This document shows positions 24,878 through 33,139 of a stretch of 64,000 bases of DNA, piece after piece. The notes under the pieces are model-generated. The model worked only from the letters and a program-made list of their open reading frames with translations. It ran no database searches and was not told the origin of the DNA. Where the stretch lies: assembly GCA_029559035.1 (NCBI GenBank), contig JAKQCT010000032.1, forward strand, positions 1 through 64,000, in the 5' to 3' direction. The translations under genes and the position numbers were made by a program. Within the stretch, counting starts at the first letter, position 1, and the number at the start of each line of letters is the position of its first letter. The stretch comes from Acidobacteriota bacterium. GTDB taxonomy: Bacteria; Acidobacteriota; UBA4820.

Positions 24878-27800
24878 CTACTTGGTCACGTTAAGCGTCA
24901 GGTCGTCGAGCGAGAACTGGGTCCCCAGAGAGCTGTCCGTCACAGCTTTGAAGCGGATCCTCACCGTCTGGCCCTTGTACGCGAGAAGGTTCAAGCCTGT
25001 CTTTGCGGTCCAGGCGCTGGTCTTGTTGAGGTTGCTCAGCGTGAGCAAGGTCGCGAGAGTCGTCCCGGATGTATTCTCGACAGTAACGGTGAACTTGTCG
25101 TACGCGGTAGAAGTGGTTGTCTCCGTCGTCTTGATGTAGTAGTAGAAGTTGAGGGTCGCCGCCGTCGCAGCCGAGTCTATGGTCACCGTTTGGTAGACCG
25201 AATCCGTCGTCGAATTCTCGTAAGCCGTGTTGAAGCAGAATGACGCCATGTAGGAGCCGGTCCTCGGCGATACGCTGTTCCTTGTTCCTCCTATCGACGT
25301 CCCCGAGATAGTCCAACTGGTCGTTCCCGATTCGAAACCGGGGTTGAGCAGGACTTGCGTGGTAGTTCCGCCGCCCGATGCCGTGGATGTGAAGTTCTTT
25401 CCGGATTGGCTGGCGCCGGAGATGGTCACGGAGATGCTTGTCGGAGAGAATGTATAGCCGCTCTTCGAAGGCGTCACGGTGTAGGTCCCGTTGGGAAGTC
25501 CCGACAGGGTGTAGGATCCGTCGGTGGCGGTCGTCGTCGTCGCCGAGCCTGCCGTTATCGTCACGCCGGAGGCCGTAGCCCCGCTGACCGTTCCGGAAAT
25601 GCTGTAAGTCGTTCCGCCCGCCGTGTAGGTGGCCGTAACCGTGTAGGAGCCGGCGGCGTAGCCGTAAGCTCCGATCGCCCAGGTTCCGTAGGTCGGGCTC
25701 GAATGGGAGAGGGATTCGTTCGTCGTCCCGCTGTTCCAGGAACGCCCGGTATAACTGGACGTTGTCGGGTTGCTTGCGACTCCGCCCGCCGTTGATGGAG
25801 CCTTGTCGTACAGGTCCACGTCTGCGCTGAGGCCGGTAAGGGTGACGGTCAGGTTCGTCGCGCCGCTCGGAACGACTATCGTGTAATAGGTGTAGGCGCC
25901 CTGAGATACCGTTCCGCTGACTCCGACTCCGGAAGTAAGGACGTTCCCGCCTCCGGAAGCCGTGGAAGTGAAGTTTTTGCCGGTCTGGCTGGCACCGGAG
26001 AGCGTTACCGAGGTGCTGGCGGGCGAGAATGTGTATCCGGTCTTGCTTGGCGTGATCGTGTAGGTTCCGTTGGCAAGGCCGCTGAACGAATAGGTACCGT
26101 CGGTGGCGGTCGTCGTACTTGCCGTGGCCGCGCCGGTCAGGTTCATCGTAACGCCGGAAGCCGTCGCGCCGCTGACGGTGCCGGAAATGCTGTAGGTAAT
26201 GGTCGACGAGGCAGTAAAGTTCTTGCCCGTCTGGTTCGCTCCCGAGATCGTAACCGAAGTGCTGGCGGGCGAGAATGTGTACCCCGACTTTGACGGCGTC
26301 ACCGTGTATGATCCGTTGGCGAGTCCCGAGAAAGTATATGTTCCGTCCGTGGCCGTGGTAGTGGTCGCGGTCGAGGCTCCCGTCAGGTTCATCGTAACAC
26401 CGGAGGCCGTCGCGCCGGAGACCGTTCCCGAGATCGAATAAGTCGCCCCGCCGCCGGCGGTCGTGAAAACCAGGTCGTCAGCGTCGTTGTAGCTTCCACT
26501 TACGCAGGATGTGAAGGTCGGAGTACTTGTTGAATAAACCATCTGGGCCCTCACCGCCTGCACACTGCCGGCAGTGCCGGTAAGAGTGAACGTCCAGGAA
26601 AGGGTCCCCGTTCCAGTGGTTGTGGGGTGCTGGTAAGAACCCACCTGTGTCCACGAGGGAGATGCTGCGCTGTTGCTGTAATAGAGGGCCACCCAGTCGG
26701 CGGTCGTGCTGTAAGCATAGCACGTGACTGTAACCGTGACAGAAGATCCGACGGCCATGCAGCCGCTGGCGGTCGAGATCGTGATCGCCTCTATTGATTC
26801 GTCGCTATGACATGTTCCTGATGCTCCATCGGCACAGCTGCCGTTTAGCGTGTTGGGATAGTTTGCTTCGCCCGTGGAGTGGCACTGCAGGAGCGCGGTG
26901 GATGCGGTGCATGAAGTGCCGGAGTTCGTGCAGGTCGGGCACTTGTAAGTAGCACTGTAGGCGGCGGTTTGTGGAGAGCAGGAAGAAACGGAGGCGGTGA
27001 AGTTCTTTCCCGTCTGGTTGGCGCCGGAGATCGTCACGGCGACGTTGGCGGGAGAGAACTCGTATCCGCTCTTGCTCGGAGTGACCGTGTAGGAGCCGTT
27101 CCCCAATCCGCTGAACGTGTAAGTACCGTCGGTGGCGGTCGTCGTGCTGGCCGTCGATGCGCCGGTGAGGCTCATCGTCACGCCTGAAGCGGTCGCCCCG
27201 GAAACCGTGCCGGATATGCTGTAGGTGGCTGCCGCCGTGGCTGTGAAGTTCTTTCCGGTCTGATTGGCGCCGGAGATCGTCACCGAAGCGCTTGTCGGCG
27301 AGAATGTGTACCCGGTCTTGCTCGGGGTCACGGTGTAGCTTCCGTTCGCAAGGCCGCTGAAAGAATAAGTTCCGTCGGTCGCCGTGGTGGTTGTGGCCGT
27401 CGCGGTGCCGGTAAGGTTAATGGTGACGCCCGAAGCGGTCGCTCCGCTGACGGTTCCCGATATCGAATAGGTGGTCGTTCCGCCTCCGGTCGGAGTGGCG
27501 TTCTTTACTGCGGCCATGGCTCCGAAGCAGGAGTTGCTCGAAGCGAGCGGGAGGACGCTGTAGTAATAAGTGATGTTGGGAGAGACCAGCGTGTCCGTGT
27601 AGCTGGTCGAAGTCACTTCCGCGATCTTCATCATTCCCGCGGTCGAGTTGAGCTCGTTCCTCATGATCCAATAGCGGGTGGCGTTGGTTACGGAACCCCA
27701 GGAGAGGGAGACCTGCCCGGCTCCTGCCGTCGCCGTCAGTGTCGGCTGAGAGATCGTTGAACAGGTGGTCTGGTTCGTGTTGTAGCCGGAAGCCGAGGAG

Positions 27801-29803
27801 CAGCCGATTCCGTGGGCGTTGAAAGCGCTCCAGATGGCGGAGGCGTGGGGAGTGCCGTTGCTCGTTCCGTCGCCGGTGTCGTCAATCGCCCTGAAGGTGG
27901 TGAACCATGAAGATGTTCCGCAGCCGTCCGAGGCAAAGGTGGAGGTGTTGCATGTAAAAGCAGCGCTTGCGGAAGGACGGCTGAGGTAGAACAACCTTTC
28001 AAGGATGAACCATGAAGTATTGGCATCGTAACCCGCCGCAGGCAGCGCGCGTACCGCCAGATCCCAGGTTGCTTCGGCGGCTATGTATCCCTCGCAGTGT
28101 CCTTCCCTGCCGCAGGGCCCTTTATAAGAGGAAGAAGTCGGGCAATAGACCTTTACGAAATTCAGAGGCGTGTGCGAAGTGGCGGAAGTGTGCTTGGCGT
28201 AATCCACGTCCCTGATCCCGGTGCACTGCGTGCAGGCGTCGCCGTAGCCCGAGCATTTCGACCCGTCGCTGAAAAATCCCGAGCCCATGCAGGAGTCGTG
28301 GGTCAGGAGAAAACCGTTCGTATCGCCGTAGGACTCGCCCGTGCCGTAGTCGGCGGAGGCGCTACCGTCGTTGCTGTCGAGGCCGTGGCCAACTTCGTGG
28401 AGGACCACCGTCGGAAGCTCGCCGCTGTTCCTGCAGCCGCCGCCCGACTTGAACATGTTTACGGTGGTTCCGCTCCAGTAGGCGTTGCAGGTCTGGTTCA
28501 GATTCACGTTGTCGGTAAGCTGGCCGGTCAGCCAGGTGTTGGAGGGAAGCCAGGTCTGCGCCTTGAGCTTCCACGCGGTAAGATGGTAATAGCCCGAACG
28601 GGAGGCGTGGGTGTTTCCGGCTCCTCCGACTCCCGGAGTGGTGCAGTCGGTCCCGGTGGATTTGTTGAAAGCCAGGTCGCCCGGCGAAGCCGTAGTGCTG
28701 AGGGACGAGGTCCCGCAGGAGTCGGAAACCTTGACATATTTTCCGGTAAGAGCCGCGGATGCTGTCCCCGTGGCGAAGGAGTAGTTGCCTCCGATGTCAG
28801 TGTATTTCGTCGTTCCGTTGCTGATAGTAAGCGAAGGGAAAGGCTTCACCACTTCGGTATCCAGCGGCGATACGGGATAGATTCCTCCGGTAACAGTTCC
28901 GTACCTGTTCTCGTCCTCGAAGCTTAGGATCTCGCCGCTGTGAGCGTCGATCCTCGCCCTCCAAGTCCCCATGACGCCAGGCCTGCGGAACTTTATGTCG
29001 TAACAGAGACTGTATTCCGTTCCCCGGCCGAGCTCCCCGTCGTAAATATCGGAAAATTCCCTCGTGGACACTGGCACGATGATCAGTTTTCCGCTCTCCA
29101 GGATCTCGTCGTTCTCGTCGAGCCTTCCGACATATCCCTCCAGGATCCCCAGAGCCGTCTCTCTCGAAAATGAGGGCATCGTATCGACCCGGGCGGAAGG
29201 ATTGACCCCTTCCATCCCGAACTGAATCAGGTTTCCGTTGTTAACCCTGAATATCACCCTGGCCCCCTCGACCGGGATCCTGTCCTTCAGGTACTGGAAC
29301 TGAACGTGCCAGAAGAAACCTCCAACTTCGACCGTTCCTTCCGGTATCAGCTCGAGTTCTTCCGGGCGGAACGGGAACAACCCCTCGTTCTTGGTCATGA
29401 AATCGCGTGCTATCTTTTCCATCTGAAAAGAGGTCACGACGCCCAGGCTTTCATCCCTGAGGTCGTTGGCCGCTCCGGGTATCCAGGGAATGAAGGAACC
29501 TTCCACCAGGGCGGGCATTCCGGTCCTGGTGTCCAGCTTAAGCTCCCACGCGCCTTCGTTCCGGGTCAGGAAGTCTTCCCATCCTTCGGTCAATCTCGCG
29601 AATTGCGGCAAACCTTCCGTACGGCTTCCGGAAGCTCTCAACGAATCCAGCCCCTCTATGTTTTGGGGGACCCGGAGCTTCGAAGAAACATTGACAAGGT
29701 CGTCAAGCGAATTCTGCGCTTTTTTCACGACCGCCGCGGGCGTGAGCAGGACCACCATCAGGACGAAAAGAACGCCGACCAGCAAACCCTTTTTCCCGAC
29801 CAT
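24878..29803 (-). CDS. Secreted M36/M4-like metalloprotease with Cna-B-like repeats, PPC and jelly-roll domains
   Basis: A 1641-residue exported protease. Order seen: signal peptide (residues 1-24); FTP propeptide and PepSY-like region (about 60-300); gluzincin catalytic domain with HEVGH at about 468-472 and a candidate third ligand Glu in EGYIAAEATWD further on; an FN3-like domain (about 685-770); five Cna-B/SdrD-like repeats of about 80 residues starting YSISGTVSGATASGV; a Cys-rich segment plus beta-domain between repeats 2 and 3; a PPC-type domain between repeats 4 and 5 (about 1283-1394); and a C-terminal jelly-roll module (about 1477-1641). Such proteases degrade extracellular protein and mature by propeptide removal. 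SD AGGAGGT precedes the ATG. An M36-type enzyme is more likely than classic M4, but neither is certain. Confidence 0.85.
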   Translation of the reverse strand: MVGKKGLLVGVLFVLMVVLLTPAAVVKKAQNSLDDLVNVSSKLRVPQNIEGLDSLRASGSRTEGLPQFARLTEGWEDFLTRNEGAWELKLDTRTGMPALVEGSFIPWIPGAANDLRDESLGVVTSFQMEKIARDFMTKNEGLFPFRPEELELIPEGTVEVGGFFWHVQFQYLKDRIPVEGARVIFRVNNGNLIQFGMEGVNPSARVDTMPSFSRETALGILEGYVGRLDENDEILESGKLIIVPVSTREFSDIYDGELGRGTEYSLCYDIKFRRPGVMGTWRARIDAHSGEILSFEDENRYGTVTGGIYPVSPLDTEVVKPFPSLTISNGTTKYTDIGGNYSFATGTASAALTGKYVKVSDSCGTSSLSTTASPGDLAFNKSTGTDCTTPGVGGAGNTHASRSGYYHLTAWKLKAQTWLPSNTWLTGQLTDNVNLNQTCNAYWSGTTVNMFKSGGGCRNSGELPTVVLHEVGHGLDSNDGSASADYGTGESYGDTNGFLLTHDSCMGSGFFSDGSKCSGYGDACTQCTGIRDVDYAKHTSATSHTPLNFVKVYCPTSSSYKGPCGREGHCEGYIAAEATWDLAVRALPAAGYDANTSWFILERLFYLSRPSASAAFTCNTSTFASDGCGTSSWFTTFRAIDDTGDGTSNGTPHASAIWSAFNAHGIGCSSASGYNTNQTTCSTISQPTLTATAGAGQVSLSWGSVTNATRYWIMRNELNSTAGMMKIAEVTSTSYTDTLVSPNITYYYSVLPLASSNSCFGAMAAVKNATPTGGGTTTYSISGTVSGATASGVTINLTGTATATTTTATDGTYSFSGLANGSYTVTPSKTGYTFSPTSASVTISGANQTGKNFTATAAATYSISGTVSGATASGVTMSLTGASTASTTTATDGTYTFSGLGNGSYTVTPSKSGYEFSPANVAVTISGANQTGKNFTASVSSCSPQTAAYSATYKCPTCTNSGTSCTASTALLQCHSTGEANYPNTLNGSCADGASGTCHSDESIEAITISTASGCMAVGSSVTVTVTCYAYSTTADWVALYYSNSAASPSWTQVGSYQHPTTTGTGTLSWTFTLTGTAGSVQAVRAQMVYSTSTPTFTSCVSGSYNDADDLVFTTAGGGATYSISGTVSGATASGVTMNLTGASTATTTTATDGTYTFSGLANGSYTVTPSKSGYTFSPASTSVTISGANQTGKNFTASSTITYSISGTVSGATASGVTMNLTGAATASTTTATDGTYSFSGLANGTYTITPSKTGYTFSPASTSVTLSGASQTGKNFTSTASGGGNVLTSGVGVSGTVSQGAYTYYTIVVPSGATNLTVTLTGLSADVDLYDKAPSTAGGVASNPTTSSYTGRSWNSGTTNESLSHSSPTYGTWAIGAYGYAAGSYTVTATYTAGGTTYSISGTVSGATASGVTITAGSATTTTATDGSYTLSGLPNGTYTVTPSKSGYTFSPTSISVTISGASQSGKNFTSTASGGGTTTQVLLNPGFESGTTSWTISGTSIGGTRNSVSPRTGSYMASFCFNTAYENSTTDSVYQTVTIDSAATAATLNFYYYIKTTETTTSTAYDKFTVTVENTSGTTLATLLTLSNLNKTSAWTAKTGLNLLAYKGQTVRIRFKAVTDSSLGTQFSLDDLTLNVTK
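25376..27475 (-). repeat. Five protein-level repeats in the metalloprotease gene
   Basis: Copies of about 240 bp at roughly 27475-27231, 26990-26991 boundary to 27230, 26446-26206, 26205-25957 and 25617-25376. They encode almost the same 80 residues. Copies 1-2 and 3-4 are adjacent; the other gaps carry a Cys-rich domain and a PPC domain. Codons differ at many synonymous positions between copies. Confidence 0.85.
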
Positions 29804-29818
29804 CTCGAACCTCCTATC

Positions 29819-29841
29819 AAAAAACGTCCCTTTCAGGACGT
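29819..29841 (-). terminator. Terminator-like hairpin in the metalloprotease leader
   Basis: Minus-strand ACGTCC (29841-29836), loop of six bases, GGACGT, with a six-T tract ending 15 bases before the ATG. The 6-bp stem is modest. Its place between promoter region and SD suggests attenuation rather than gene-end termination. Confidence 0.5.
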
Positions 29842-30057
29842 ATGAAATTAAGCAATTTTCATGCCTACCCGCCAGACTTCTAACATCTTCTTTAAAATCA
29901 ACAAGATACGAGAAAGGATGTGATCCCGGTCATGTGAACCCAGTTCCTTGGGGAATCCCGTCACCTTTGCAATCTGTATAAATCCTTATTTTTCTGACAG
30001 ATAGAGTGGTGATACAATGTTCACGCCGAACGTGGTAACCCAGTTCACGGTTTGTGC

Positions 30058-30082
30058 AAAAAAAGGGGGGCTTTCGCCCCCC
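30058..30082 (-). terminator. Terminator of the EF-G-like gene
   Basis: Minus-strand GGGGGGC, GAAA loop, GCCCCCC, then seven T, about 30 bases after the stop codon. Confidence 0.9.
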
Positions 30083-30112
30083 CTTCTTTGGGTCGCTATC
30101 CTGTCCGCCAGG

Positions 30113-32200
30113 TCAGTTTTCTTCTGCCTTGGCTTTCTTCGCTTCTTCAATGATCTTCGTCTGTTGCTGTGCCGGGACTTCCTCGTACGTGGAGAATTCC
30201 ATGGAGAAGCTTCCCCTGTCGGCAGTGATCGATTTAAGCGTGGAGGCGTAAGTGAGCATTTCAGCGAGAGGCACCTGCGCTTTGATTATCTGGTTCGTCC
30301 CCTTCTGGCTCATCCCTCCGATCCTGCCGCGCCTGCTGTTCAGGTCTCCCATGACATCACCCATGCATTCGTCGGGGACGACCACCTCCACGTTCATTAT
30401 GGGTTCGAGAAGAGTGGGCCTTGCTTTTTCCATCGCCTCCTTGAACCCCATGTGAGCCGCGATCTTGAAGGCCATTTCGGATGAATCGACCGGATGGTAC
30501 TGGCCGTCGAACAGGGCGATCCTGAGATCGACCACCTGGTAACCTGCCAGGGCTCCGCTTTCAAGAGCCTCAAGCATGCCTTTTTCGACCGCGGGGATGA
30601 AGTTCCTGGGGACCGACCCTCCGAAGATCTCGTCCTTGAACTCGAAGCCCGTGCCTCTCGGAAGAGGCTCCATCCTTATGTGGATGTCCGCGAACTGGCC
30701 GTGGCCGCCCGTCTGCTTCTTGTGCCTGGCGTGCACCTCGGCCTTGCCTTTGATCGTCTCCTTGTACGGGACCTTCGGCTGCTTCAGGTTCATCTCCACC
30801 CCGTAGCGCTTCTGGACCCGGTGGATGACGGTCTCTACGTGCTGCGTGCCGGAACCGGACACGAGCAGCTCCTTCGTCTGGGGGTCCCTTCCGACGCGGA
30901 AGCACCGATCCTCTTCGACCATCTTCTGAAGGGCCGCGGCGATCTTTTCTTCGTCGCCCCTGCTCTTGGGCTCGACCGCGAACGAGATGGCCGGGATCGG
31001 GTATTTAGTGGCCTCGAAAGAGATCGGCTTCTCCTTTCCGCAAAGGGTGTCTCCCATCTGTGTGTCCTTCAGCTTCATCACCGCGGCGATGTCGCCCGCC
31101 GCGACCTGTTCGCACTTTATCCTCTCCTTGCCCTTCATGTGGAACGGCCCCGCCATTCTTTCCTGCCCCTCGTTCCTCGAGTTTACAAGATTGGCGTCGG
31201 CCGCCATCGTGCCGGAGATCACCTTGAAAACCGAGATCCTTCCCTGAGTGGGATCCGAGATGGTCTTGAAAACATACAGGGACACCGGCGCCCCCGGGTC
31301 GCACTGGACATCGACTTCCTGCTGGGAGTGGTCCTTTGCCCTCCAGGCTGTCGAATCCTTGGGCGACGGGGTGAAAGAACAGATGAAATTGATGAGGTCC
31401 TGGCTCCCCATGTTCCTGGCCCCCGCGGAGCACAGGACCGGATATATCTTGTGCTGGGCGATCCCCATTCTCAGCGCCTGTTCGAGCTCTTCTCCGCTCA
31501 GGTCTCCGCTCTCGAAGTACTTTTCCATCAGCTTTTCGTCCAGCTCGGCCACCATCTCGACCAGTTCGCCGCGCTTCTTCTGCGCGTCTTCCTTCTGGAC
31601 GTCGGGGATGGGCGCCTCTTTGAACGAACCGGAATCGTCTGTCGAATAAATATGTGCTTTCATGTGCACGAGGTCGATGACGCCGGCGAAATCCTTCTGT
31701 GAACCGATCGGAAGCATGACCGGCGTGGCTTCCCTTCCGAAGTTCTCCCTTATGCTCTCGAGGCTCTTCTCGAAGTTTGCGTTCTCCCTGTCCATCTTGT
31801 TGATGATGAAGAATCTCGGGCGTCCGAACTCCTCGGTGTAGTCCCAGCTTTTCGAGGTCATGACCTCGACCCCGGAAACAGCCGAAATGACGATGCCCAC
31901 GGCGTCGGAGATCCTGATCGCGCCCCTGGATTCGGCTATGAAATTGCCGTAGCCGGGGGTGTCCAGCAGGTTTATCTTAACCTTTTCCCATTCGAGGCAG
32001 GCGATGCCTGTGGAGATCGAAAGCTTGCGCTCGATCTCGTCGTCCTCGTAATCGGTGGGAGCCGTCCCGTCGTCGGTTCTTCCGAACCTGGTGATCGCCT
32101 TGGCGGTGAAAAGAAGCGCGGACGTGAGCGTCGTTTTCCCCACTCCTCCGTGTCCGGCAAATGCTATGTTGCGGATTTCGCTAGGACCGTAAACTTTCAT
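30113..32200 (-). CDS. EF-G-like translation factor GTPase (FusA2 type)
   Basis: A 695-residue translational GTPase with all EF-G domains. Seen: G1 GHGGVGKTT at residues 16-24 (canonical EF-G has AHIDAGKTT), G3 DTPGYGNF, G4 NKMD, and domain IV/V text (SVPRNFIPAVEKG, VVPDECMGDVMGDLNSRRGRIGGM). The GHGGVGKTT variant and the shortened spacing place it in the EF-G-like (EF-G-II/FusA2) group, a paralogue found beside the true fusA. Its role varies and is mostly unproven: stress, recycling, or none essential. No rps12/rps7/tuf neighbours are present, which supports a paralogue. AAGGAGGGAGC precedes the ATG. Confidence 0.9.
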   Translation of the reverse strand: MKVYGPSEIRNIAFAGHGGVGKTTLTSALLFTAKAITRFGRTDDGTAPTDYEDDEIERKLSISTGIACLEWEKVKINLLDTPGYGNFIAESRGAIRISDAVGIVISAVSGVEVMTSKSWDYTEEFGRPRFFIINKMDRENANFEKSLESIRENFGREATPVMLPIGSQKDFAGVIDLVHMKAHIYSTDDSGSFKEAPIPDVQKEDAQKKRGELVEMVAELDEKLMEKYFESGDLSGEELEQALRMGIAQHKIYPVLCSAGARNMGSQDLINFICSFTPSPKDSTAWRAKDHSQQEVDVQCDPGAPVSLYVFKTISDPTQGRISVFKVISGTMAADANLVNSRNEGQERMAGPFHMKGKERIKCEQVAAGDIAAVMKLKDTQMGDTLCGKEKPISFEATKYPIPAISFAVEPKSRGDEEKIAAALQKMVEEDRCFRVGRDPQTKELLVSGSGTQHVETVIHRVQKRYGVEMNLKQPKVPYKETIKGKAEVHARHKKQTGGHGQFADIHIRMEPLPRGTGFEFKDEIFGGSVPRNFIPAVEKGMLEALESGALAGYQVVDLRIALFDGQYHPVDSSEMAFKIAAHMGFKEAMEKARPTLLEPIMNVEVVVPDECMGDVMGDLNSRRGRIGGMSQKGTNQIIKAQVPLAEMLTYASTLKSITADRGSFSMEFSTYEEVPAQQQTKIIEEAKKAKAEEN

Positions 32201-32358
32201 GCTCCCTCCTTGTAAGACCCTTCATGGGGATTTCCGAAAACAAAAGGAGATTTTATCCAAAGCCGTCGGCAATCGTCAAGTGGAGCACGGGGATTTGGCG
32301 CGCGACTCCGGCCGGGCCCGAAAGCGGCCTTGAAGTGACATTCAACGGGAGGAAGGTC

Positions 32359-32925
32359 TTACCTGCCGGTTCCGCTCACAAGGTCCCTGGGAGCGTAGCT
32401 TCCAGCCGTGTAATCCGAGAGCAGTTCTTCCTCGGTTATCCAGATGACCTCTCCGGAATCGATAACGAGGATCTCGTATCCCCTGTGCTCTTCTCCGTCG
32501 GCGAAATCGTGTTCCGCTTCGAATTTCCTAAGGACAGCGGAGCTTTCGCCCGTTGATGTCGATACAAGATAGACGCCTGGATTGATGCCGGGTCGAGGAG
32601 TTCCTTTAATTTTTGCGGGGATGTACAGGATGCCCAGCAAGATCGCCACTGCAGCCAGGATCATCAGAGCGACCGCCGACTTGCTGATGTGCGTGCTTTC
32701 GTTCACTGATTTCTCAGGTTTTGGAGGTTTAATACCAAGCTTCTTATCATATTCAACCCTGTTGATGGGGTTCAGCAGGGTATCCTGCGCTTCCCTGAGG
32801 ATCCTGTACTGTTCCTGGCTCCCACCCTTCCTCTGAAGGTCCTGATAAGCCATGTCCAGGGCTCCCTTTACTTCCTCGTGGCCGGCCGTCGGATCGATAC
32901 CAAAATGTTTATAGTAATTGTACAT
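32359..32925 (-). CDS. Membrane protein with degenerate J-like domain (no HPD)
   Basis: A 188-residue protein. Residues 1-65 read like a J-domain (NYYKHFGIDPTAGHEEVKGAL, then YRILREAQDTLLNPINRVEYDKKLG), but the HPD tripeptide needed to stimulate DnaK ATPase is missing and helix II is altered. A membrane helix follows (about 88-110, ALMILAAVAILLGILYIP), then a beta-rich C-terminal domain (about 118-185). The frame is open upstream. GGAGG five bases before ATG 32925 decides the start. An Hsp70-independent adaptor role is possible; nothing shows a partner. It precedes the EF-G-like gene by 158 bases and diverges from mraZ. Confidence 0.7.
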   Translation of the reverse strand: MYNYYKHFGIDPTAGHEEVKGALDMAYQDLQRKGGSQEQYRILREAQDTLLNPINRVEYDKKLGIKPPKPEKSVNESTHISKSAVALMILAAVAILLGILYIPAKIKGTPRPGINPGVYLVSTSTGESSAVLRKFEAEHDFADGEEHRGYEILVIDSGEVIWITEEELLSDYTAGSYAPRDLVSGTGR

Positions 32926-32942
32926 CGGTTCCTCCCTCAGAT

Positions 32943-32971
32943 ATCCTATTCCATAGCCGTACTCAAGTAAA
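32943..32971 (-). promoter_or_regulatory. Candidate promoter for the J-like gene
   Basis: Minus-strand TTTACT (32971-32966), 17 bases, then TAGGAT (32948-32943). Each hexamer matches consensus at four of six positions; the leader would be very short. Confidence 0.3.
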
Positions 32972-33044
32972 CCCCTCCGCCGCCGAACGCGATAGCAGCG
33001 TTTTTCCCCCGGGAAAGGGCAAAACCCCTTTTGATTTGAACCAC

Positions 33045-33073
33045 TTGACAAAGCCTTTCTTTGTCAATATAAT
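33045..33073 (+). promoter_or_regulatory. Perfect-consensus promoter of the dcw cluster (PmraZ)
   Basis: TTGACA at 33045-33050, 17 bases, TATAAT at 33068-33073: every position matches the sigma-70 consensus. The predicted start point (about 33080) falls inside the operator repeats that follow. Confidence 0.9.
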
Positions 33074-33077
33074 TGAA

Positions 33078-33107
33078 GTGGTCGAAAGTGGTCGAAAGTA
33101 GCCGACC
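33078..33107 (+). promoter_or_regulatory. MraZ-type operator (three 10-bp direct repeats)
   Basis: GTGGTCGAAA twice in tandem (33078-33087, 33088-33097), then GTAGCCGACC (33098-33107). The TGGNN repeats with 5-base spacers have the layout known for MraZ autoregulatory sites. They overlap the transcription start, so repression by MraZ is expected. Confidence 0.8.
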
Positions 33108-33139
33108 TTCACCAATATTGCTTTTTGATGGAGTCGTGG

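Larger units (their letters stand above)
29804..30112. other. Intergenic region between metalloprotease and EF-G-like genes
   Basis: No gene seen. It holds the leader hairpin of the metalloprotease (listed separately), a degenerate TGTGA-N6-TCATG palindrome at 29919-29934 that resembles the CRP/FNR-type site at 58539, and the terminator of the EF-G-like gene at the right. No convincing -35/-10 pair was found for the metalloprotease gene. Confidence 0.5.

Noticed and set aside
25376-27475. CRISPR array
   Set aside because: The repeats are 240 bp, coding and in frame; there are no short repeats with unique spacers.
30017-30484. Plus-strand frame of 155 codons antisense to the EF-G-like gene
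   Set aside because: Its 5' part covers the terminator and the rest is the mirror of a well-conserved gene; a shadow frame.
30494-31702. 402-codon plus-strand frame opposite the EF-G-like gene
   Set aside because: Long, but composition and codon pattern are those of the antisense strand in a GC-rich gene; no family match.
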